A DNA stretch of 27,780 nucleotides from a virus. Under the pieces are notes generated by a model. It saw only the letters and a list, made by a program, of their open reading frames with translations. It ran no database searches and was not told the DNA's origin. Shown in pieces: positions 23,735 through 27,780 of this stretch. The stretch is from the IMG/VR virus record IMGVR_UViG_3300047550_006349, positions 1 through 27,780 of that record; one strand, given 5' to 3'. The position numbers and the translations under genes were made by a program. Numbering within the stretch: position 1 is the stretch's first letter; the number at the start of each line of letters is the position of its first letter.

Positions 23735-23760
23735 AGTATACTACAAGTTGCGATACTTTT

Positions 23761-24153
23761 CTACTGATCTTCTCCGCGTTCTTCTCGCTTAACTAAATTA
23801 TCTAGCATTTGTTTGATTTCTTCGATTTCTTTTTGAACACGATCCATATCATCAAGTGCTGTCTTGAATTGTTCTTGTGACATTACTGATATTTTTGCTT
23901 TTGGCATTTCATCATATGCTTTTATTCTTTTACGTAATTTTTCGCCTTCCTCCACAAATATATCAGCTATATTTTGTAAACTCATTTCTTCTTCCGGAAC
24001 TGGTCCGGTCGGATCTTCATAAGTTCGTTCTGTTGAGCGAAGACTAACATGCTCTGGATCGTCTAGGTATGGATCTGATTCATACTCAGATGGTTTTGCT
24101 TCTTGTATAGTTTCAACTATAAGTTTTTTAAGTGTGGTTCTGTTTAATTTCAT
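23761..24153 (-). CDS. Putative internal head protein with capsid-targeting-like N-terminus, in the replication region
   Basis: A 130-residue acidic protein starting MKLNRTTLKKLIVETI, with I-V-E at residues 12-14 and I-Q-E at 16-18. The next 40 residues are Asp/Glu/Pro-rich (D-P-Y-L-D-D-P-E-H, E-D-P-T-G-P-V-P-E-E-E), followed by helical segments ending in a coiled coil with K-R-E-E-R-G-E-D-Q. It is the last gene before a strong terminator and 10 bases downstream of the primase. It is the only member of the N-terminal motif group that is not in the head-gene cluster. I recognise no domain. A packaged protein is the main hypothesis; a small partner of the primase is the alternative. Confidence 0.7.
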   Translation of the reverse strand: MKLNRTTLKKLIVETIQEAKPSEYESDPYLDDPEHVSLRSTERTYEDPTGPVPEEEMSLQNIADIFVEEGEKLRKRIKAYDEMPKAKISVMSQEQFKTALDDMDRVQKEIEEIKQMLDNLVKREERGEDQ

Positions 24154-24163
24154 AGAAATTCCT

Positions 24164-25102
24164 CTAAATACTCATTATTTTTTGTAAAAGTAAACTATCT
24201 GTATTCTTAATTAGTGCTGCCTTAGCTTTCCTTCTCAAAAATTCTTCTTTGGACATTTCGCCAACATCTTTAAAAGGCGCAATAGGTACTTTATAAATTT
24301 CAATACCGTATCGCAGCAATGATTCTATAAGCTTCTCTATCTTCTTCTCCGCATCTGGATCTAACGCAAGATAAATAGCGCTATCGTTTTTGATAATTTG
24401 CGCAAATAACTTGCTATCTTCGCGTAATGTAGAACCTAAAATTGGAATACTGTTAGGTACTTTTAATGCATCAAATACACCTTCGCATAGCGTTATATCT
24501 TCGTTCCAATCAACCATCAACTCATTAAACACAATATCTCTGCCATGTGGAGGATTAAGATATTTTTTCCAATGTTTATTATAAGTTCTGCCAATAAAAT
24601 AATTAACTTTGCCATCAAGGTTAAAAGATGGCACAATAATACGCCCTTCAAATTCCCCTGTCGGGCAATAGCCAATCTTCCAGCAAAGAATATCTTCTTT
24701 TTCTACTCCCCGGCCAGAAAGATAGTTCTTAGCTTGCACTGATGTTAGCGATGTATTGCGATTACAAAGTGAAACAAATTCTTCTGGCAGTTGTAGTGTT
24801 TGTTCTTCTTCAGTTTTTTCTGGTTCACTGTGATAAAGCACTTTCTCAAAATTATTAATCTCTATTTGACCAGTAAGCTCACGCCATGCTTGTTGTTGTA
24901 AAAAGTTTCCAAAGCGTTTTACAAGCCGCGAAATAGGACCAGCGGCATCACAAATCCAACATTTATATTTTTCTTTATCAAAATTCAGGGATAACTTGCG
25001 TTTATGATGTTTACAAAATACACAATAAAAAAGATATTCATTGCCACTACGATTGTAGTCGCCTAGAACTTCTTTTAGGATGTCAACTTTTGATTTTGGC
25101 AC
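24164..25102 (-). CDS. DNA primase, DnaG type
   Basis: A 312-residue primase that would make RNA primers for lagging-strand synthesis. The N-terminus has a zinc-binding part with Cys27 and Cys30 (C-V-F-C), His32/33 and Cys48 and Cys51 (C-W-I-C). A catalytic TOPRIM domain follows, with L-C-E-G-V-F-D-A (about residue 205) and L-A-L-D-P-D (about 247) holding the metal-binding Glu and Asp. Size fits T4 gp61 (342 residues). The start is GTG at 25102, inside the last codons of the RuvC-like gene (28-base overlap), with GGGA 10 bases before it; no ATG exists early in the frame. No helicase domain is fused. Motif evidence is strong. Confidence 0.88.
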   Translation of the reverse strand: MPKSKVDILKEVLGDYNRSGNEYLFYCVFCKHHKRKLSLNFDKEKYKCWICDAAGPISRLVKRFGNFLQQQAWRELTGQIEINNFEKVLYHSEPEKTEEEQTLQLPEEFVSLCNRNTSLTSVQAKNYLSGRGVEKEDILCWKIGYCPTGEFEGRIIVPSFNLDGKVNYFIGRTYNKHWKKYLNPPHGRDIVFNELMVDWNEDITLCEGVFDALKVPNSIPILGSTLREDSKLFAQIIKNDSAIYLALDPDAEKKIEKLIESLLRYGIEIYKVPIAPFKDVGEMSKEEFLRRKAKAALIKNTDSLLLQKIMSI

Positions 25103-25608
25103 AGTAGATATCCCGCTTTCGCTATAATCAAACTGTCGGCACGATCAAATGTGCCTTGAACAGGATTACCGAACTTAGAGTATTCTACCTTAAACTGTGG
25201 TTCGCTTGCAAGCAGGAAATCAAATACGCATTTTTTAGCGTCACTTCCCTTTGGAATTTGTACGCCAACTAATTTTCTTGCTTGTCTGGCACTTACATAC
25301 TGTGGACGGATACCAAAAATTTCGTAGCACTGCCAAGACAGTATACCATTAAAACGATTCAACGTCATTATTGTGTGGGCGCTTGACATGCCACGGCTCA
25401 TAACATTAAGCGTTTCTTCTATCCATATTTGTTGAATAGGGAATTCACTTTTTATTTGCTGCAAAAGCTGCTTAGCAGCTACGCTTTTATCAAAAAAGTC
25501 GGTATATTTTTTGTTACGAAGATCAAGCTTATCACACTTGATTACTGTTTGGTTATCAAGTATAGTATAGCCTGTTATAGAAGTGCTTATATCCAATCCT
25601 AAAATCAT
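25075..25608 (-). CDS. RuvC-like Holliday junction resolvase
   Basis: A 177-residue protein with the RuvC/RNase H nuclease pattern: Asp6 in G-L-D-I-S-T-S, Glu64/65 in I-W-I-E-E-T, and Asp155 and Asp158 in F-D-R-A-D-S-L. The last pair keeps the D-x-x-D spacing of bacterial RuvC, and the length is close to RuvC (about 173). It would cut branched DNA before packaging or during recombination. T4 uses an unrelated enzyme, gp49 (endonuclease VII), for this; a RuvC-type replacement is known from other phages. It follows the 211-residue gene by 3 bases and overlaps the primase gene by 28. Confidence 0.85.
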   Translation of the reverse strand: MILGLDISTSITGYTILDNQTVIKCDKLDLRNKKYTDFFDKSVAAKQLLQQIKSEFPIQQIWIEETLNVMSRGMSSAHTIMTLNRFNGILSWQCYEIFGIRPQYVSARQARKLVGVQIPKGSDAKKCVFDFLLASEPQFKVEYSKFGNPVQGTFDRADSLIIAKAGYLLCQNQKLTS

Positions 25609-25611
25609 ACG

Positions 25612-26247
25612 TTACGATACCACATAATCATTTGGATTTTCATTTACAGCTATAAGTTTGTAGCTATCTGCACTATCTAGCGCTGCTGCGTCTAATACAA
25701 CCCAAATCTCGTCGCTAGAAGCGCCAGATACAACAGTTTCAACAGAGACAAGATCATTATACCAACTGCTACTTCCGCTTTCTCGTATAGAGACATTTAC
25801 AGACACATAATCAATTGATGAAGCCGGGAATCGTAATTCCGTTGGAGAAGAACCGGTTTTTGGCAACACTATAATTTTTGTACCATCAATATCAAAGTTG
25901 CCAACTTCTGCAAAACGTAATCTTCTATAAGATGATTGTATGTCCGTAACGTTTGCGTTACTAAGAGCGGTATCAACAGCATGAAACGCTTGGTCAACGT
26001 CATAAATATTATACGTATCTAGTGAACTAGTTACGATTGGGATATTGTTGAAAGCATCGTTAGTATTAACAGAAACCTTTGCTAAAAATGCTTCACTGCC
26101 AGTGATTGGGATTGATGAACTAACAAATCCATCCCCTAATGAGCCAGTAACTCTAAAAAGTACATTACCGTTTGCATCTTCTTTAACGATCTGCTTTTTA
26201 GTGAGCAGATCGGTCAAAACTTTCACTGGTTTTCTATTAACCGCCAT
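25612..26247 (-). CDS. Beta-rich protein of unknown function, probable virion protein
   Basis: A 211-residue protein poor in Cys and rich in Ser, Val, Asp and Asn, with alternating hydrophobic strands (V-L-F-R-V-T-G-S-L, I-I-V-L-P-K-T-G-S-S, Y-V-S-V-N-V-S-I-R-E-S-G-S-S-S-W-Y). The composition and the S-S-x-P-I-T-G-S phrases resemble structural proteins of phage tails or fibres. It is the first gene behind a CTATTTAT motif placed 31 bases before its ATG, with GGAAG as ribosome site, and is followed at 3 bases by the RuvC-like gene. I do not recognise the family; a virion role is inferred from composition and promoter type. Confidence 0.55.
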   Translation of the reverse strand: MAVNRKPVKVLTDLLTKKQIVKEDANGNVLFRVTGSLGDGFVSSSIPITGSEAFLAKVSVNTNDAFNNIPIVTSSLDTYNIYDVDQAFHAVDTALSNANVTDIQSSYRRLRFAEVGNFDIDGTKIIVLPKTGSSPTELRFPASSIDYVSVNVSIRESGSSSWYNDLVSVETVVSGASSDEIWVVLDAAALDSADSYKLIAVNENPNDYVVS

Positions 26248-26278
26248 AGAGATCTTCCTTTGTTTGTCTTAACAACTA

Positions 26279-26286
26279 ATAAATAG
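26279..26286 (-). promoter_or_regulatory. Candidate late promoter motif (CTATTTAT) for the RuvC-primase operon
   Basis: CTATTTAT on the coding strand, 31 bases before the ATG at 26247, in a 62-base gap. It has the same spacing as the copies before the scaffold gene and the tube paralog. Confidence 0.48.
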
Positions 26287-26309
26287 TCCGATAACCTGAA
26301 GACGGCATC

Positions 26310-27440
26310 TTATTTCATTACATCGTTGATAAGTTTACCATAACCCTCTACGTTCCTTGGGTGTTCTGGTAAAAATTGTTCTATATATCTTCTTGATTTT
26401 TCTAAATATTTTTTGGCGACATCGCCAGTATCAAAAGTTTTAATAACTTTTTCTAAATGTTTTACAGCTTTGTCTACGTCATAACGGTCATAATACCAAC
26501 CAAGCTCTTTTACAAACTCTGCGTTATGGATAACCGGCCACCCCAGCCAAGCGGCATCAAAATATAAATAGTTTAAACCTATATCTTGTTGATGGGATAA
26601 AACAACATCTGTATGGTTAAACAAACACCACGCAATAGAATAACGGTTTTCAAAAAATATTTTCTTTTGTTTATTAATGTCTAAATCTACAACAAAGTTT
26701 ATAAGTTCCTTTTGTGATCTTATGTGTTGTGTGCCAAAAATGTTTAATTTTTCTAAAAGATGGCTATTTTTTTTGCAAAATTTTTCACCAGTTATTATCG
26801 GAGTTATGCAAGTCTTATTCATACTTATGTTTGGCTCAAAAACGCATACTTTTTTATCTTTTTTTCCGCTTGGTTTATAAAAACCGTCTGTATCTATATG
26901 CTTTTTTTCGATTTCTACATCATGCATAAGAAATTTTGGCGACCAAATATATGGACCGATGTGCGCTGGTGCATCATATAAGACTTCAAATAGGTGTTTG
27001 TTAGTCTCGTAAAGATGAGGTGAAATCCAAGCAGCAGAATAATGTTTTTGTCTTGTTATTATTCCACCTTTTGATTCTTTAAAAAGAACACTTTCCGAAA
27101 AAGCGTAATATTCATTACCCATAATATGGTTAATAAACTTTATTCCTTTTCGAGCGCCTTCTTCTAAAATATCACCAGATAACGTAACATTTACGCAAAG
27201 AATAAGGTCTACTTTTTCAAGAGCTTGCTGATAATCAATAATGTACGGTTCATATTCTTTCCAAGGAGATTGAGAAAGATCTTTTTGCGAACCCATGTTT
27301 ATATAATAAACTTCGCCAACAATTCCCGTTTTTAAAAACGTATCACGTAAAATAATAGAGTTTTGTCGTATTCCGTTTGTAAAAAAACTCTCTGTTGGAG
27401 TTTTTATCATTATTGTAATTCCAATATTTATTTTTCTCAT
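26310..27440 (-). CDS. DUF2827 family protein, glycosyltransferase-like
   Basis: A complete 376-residue protein. It shows the DUF2827 landmarks I know: an N-terminal I-G-I-T-I strand with F-F-T-N-G-I-R-Q-N, the P-Y-I-W-S-P segment (163-168), F-E-P-N-I-S followed by K-T-C (201-211), and the block S-H-Q (282-284) with N-Y-L-Y-F-D-A-A-W-L-G-W-P-V-I-H-N (290-306). The two-domain layout resembles GT-B glycosyltransferases, and the family is usually described as glycosyltransferase-like without a proven substrate. It might modify phage DNA, a virion protein or a host glycan. The ATG overlaps the stop of a paralog by 4 bases (ATGA). No terminator is clear at its end. Confidence 0.82.
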   Translation of the reverse strand: MRKINIGITIMIKTPTESFFTNGIRQNSIILRDTFLKTGIVGEVYYINMGSQKDLSQSPWKEYEPYIIDYQQALEKVDLILCVNVTLSGDILEEGARKGIKFINHIMGNEYYAFSESVLFKESKGGIITRQKHYSAAWISPHLYETNKHLFEVLYDAPAHIGPYIWSPKFLMHDVEIEKKHIDTDGFYKPSGKKDKKVCVFEPNISMNKTCITPIITGEKFCKKNSHLLEKLNIFGTQHIRSQKELINFVVDLDINKQKKIFFENRYSIAWCLFNHTDVVLSHQQDIGLNYLYFDAAWLGWPVIHNAEFVKELGWYYDRYDVDKAVKHLEKVIKTFDTGDVAKKYLEKSRRYIEQFLPEHPRNVEGYGKLINDVMK

Positions 27441-27780
27441 TTATAAAGTACTCCTTCGATTAAATCTTCGTATTTATTGATATTGTTTTTGTTATCTGTA
27501 AAATATTTTTCTGCATAATTACGCGATTTTGCCATATATTCATTTTTATTTTTATCAAAAGTTGTTACTATTTTATATAATAGTTCTATAGCTTCATCTA
27601 CGTTGTTATCCTTGTAATACCAACCAAGATCTTTCATGAGATGTGAATTGTGTAATATAGGATAACCAAGCCAAGCAGAATCTAAATATAAGTAGTTTAA
27701 TGCACAACCTTCCTGATGAGATACAACTATGTCCGTATATTTAGCAAGCGATGGCACTATTGCATAGCCAGATTCAAAAA
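27437..27780 (-). CDS. Second DUF2827 protein, C-terminal part only (5' end beyond the window)
   Basis: The frame is open to the window edge, giving the last 113 residues. The first readable residues, F-E-S-G-Y-A-I-V-P-S-L-A-K-Y-T-D-I-V-V, align with F-E-N-R-Y-S-I-A-W-C-L-F-N-H-T-D-V-V of the next gene. S-H-Q, N-Y-L-Y-L-D-S-A-W-L-G-Y-P-I-L-H-N and G-W-Y-Y follow in the same order. It is a tandem paralog of the downstream gene and overlaps it by 4 bases. A GTG at 27757 is not a likely start, since homology continues upstream of it. Confidence 0.8.
   Translation of the reverse strand, partial: FESGYAIVPSLAKYTDIVVSHQEGCALNYLYLDSAWLGYPILHNSHLMKDLGWYYKDNNVDEAIELLYKIVTTFDKNKNEYMAKSRNYAEKYFTDNKNNINKYEDLIEGVLYK

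Noticed and set aside
23735-23740. TATACT, a possible -10 box for the Mre11/Rad50 gene
   Set aside because: It lies upstream of the terminator hairpin, so a transcript started there would run into it, and the -35 match is weak.
26287-26309. Possible terminator after the DUF2827 gene
   Set aside because: Only a 4-base-pair stem and no T run on the coding strand.
26564-26571. CTATTTAT motif copy, and its paralogous copy at 27688-27695
   Set aside because: Both code for the conserved Tyr-Leu-Tyr segment of the two DUF2827 proteins, so protein constraint explains them.

Overview
This window is a piece of a T4-like tailed phage (myovirus) genome. It is AT-rich and tightly packed: only about 0.6 kb of the 27.8 kb lies between genes, and no gap exceeds about 90 bases. 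Every gene I accept is on the minus strand, so transcription runs from right to left in the given coordinates. The evidence for the T4 type is a nearly complete set of head, neck and tail genes: large terminase (gp17), portal (gp20), prohead protease (gp21), scaffold (gp22), major capsid protein (gp23), two neck proteins (gp13- and gp14-like), contractile sheath (gp18) and tube (gp19). A DnaG-type primase, a RuvC-like nuclease and an Mre11/Rad50-type (gp47/gp46) protein are also present. The bS21-like gene and several small proteins resemble what I recall from phages of aquatic bacteria. The host cannot be told from the sequence.

Layout in transcription order. (1) 27780-26310: two tandem DUF2827 (glycosyltransferase-like) genes, the first cut by the window edge. 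(2) 26286-23702: an apparent operon bounded by a promoter-like motif and a strong terminator, holding a beta-rich protein of unknown role, a RuvC-like resolvase, the primase and a small protein with a peculiar N-terminus. (3) 23692-20555: a single 1045-residue protein joining the Mre11-like nuclease and the Rad50-like ATPase. (4) 20546-19122: four overlapping small genes, a putative holin, a membrane-anchored coiled coil, a signal-peptide coiled-coil protein (spanin-like candidate) and a zinc-finger-like protein. (5) 19121-9799: a polyQ protein, a small unknown, terminase, portal, a row of small probable prohead or internal head proteins, the protease with an overlapping 36-residue gene in front of it, a bS21-like protein and a decoration-like protein. 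(6) 9796-5978: a fibre-like protein, scaffold and capsid protein, closed by a second strong terminator. (7) 5912-1: a small internal-protein candidate, two neck proteins, sheath, tube and a tube paralog cut by the window edge.

The most interesting features are these. Five small proteins share an N-terminal amphipathic motif; in four of them an Ile-X-Glu site falls at exactly residues 12-14. This looks like a capsid-targeting peptide removed by the gp21 protease, as in the T4 internal proteins. An 8-base motif, CTAYTTAT on the coding strand, occurs in six intergenic gaps, three times exactly 31 bases before a start codon, and is a candidate late promoter. A bS21-like gene sits among virion genes. 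The Mre11/Rad50 pair is fused. A 36-residue gene is locked by overlapping stop and start codons between two head genes.
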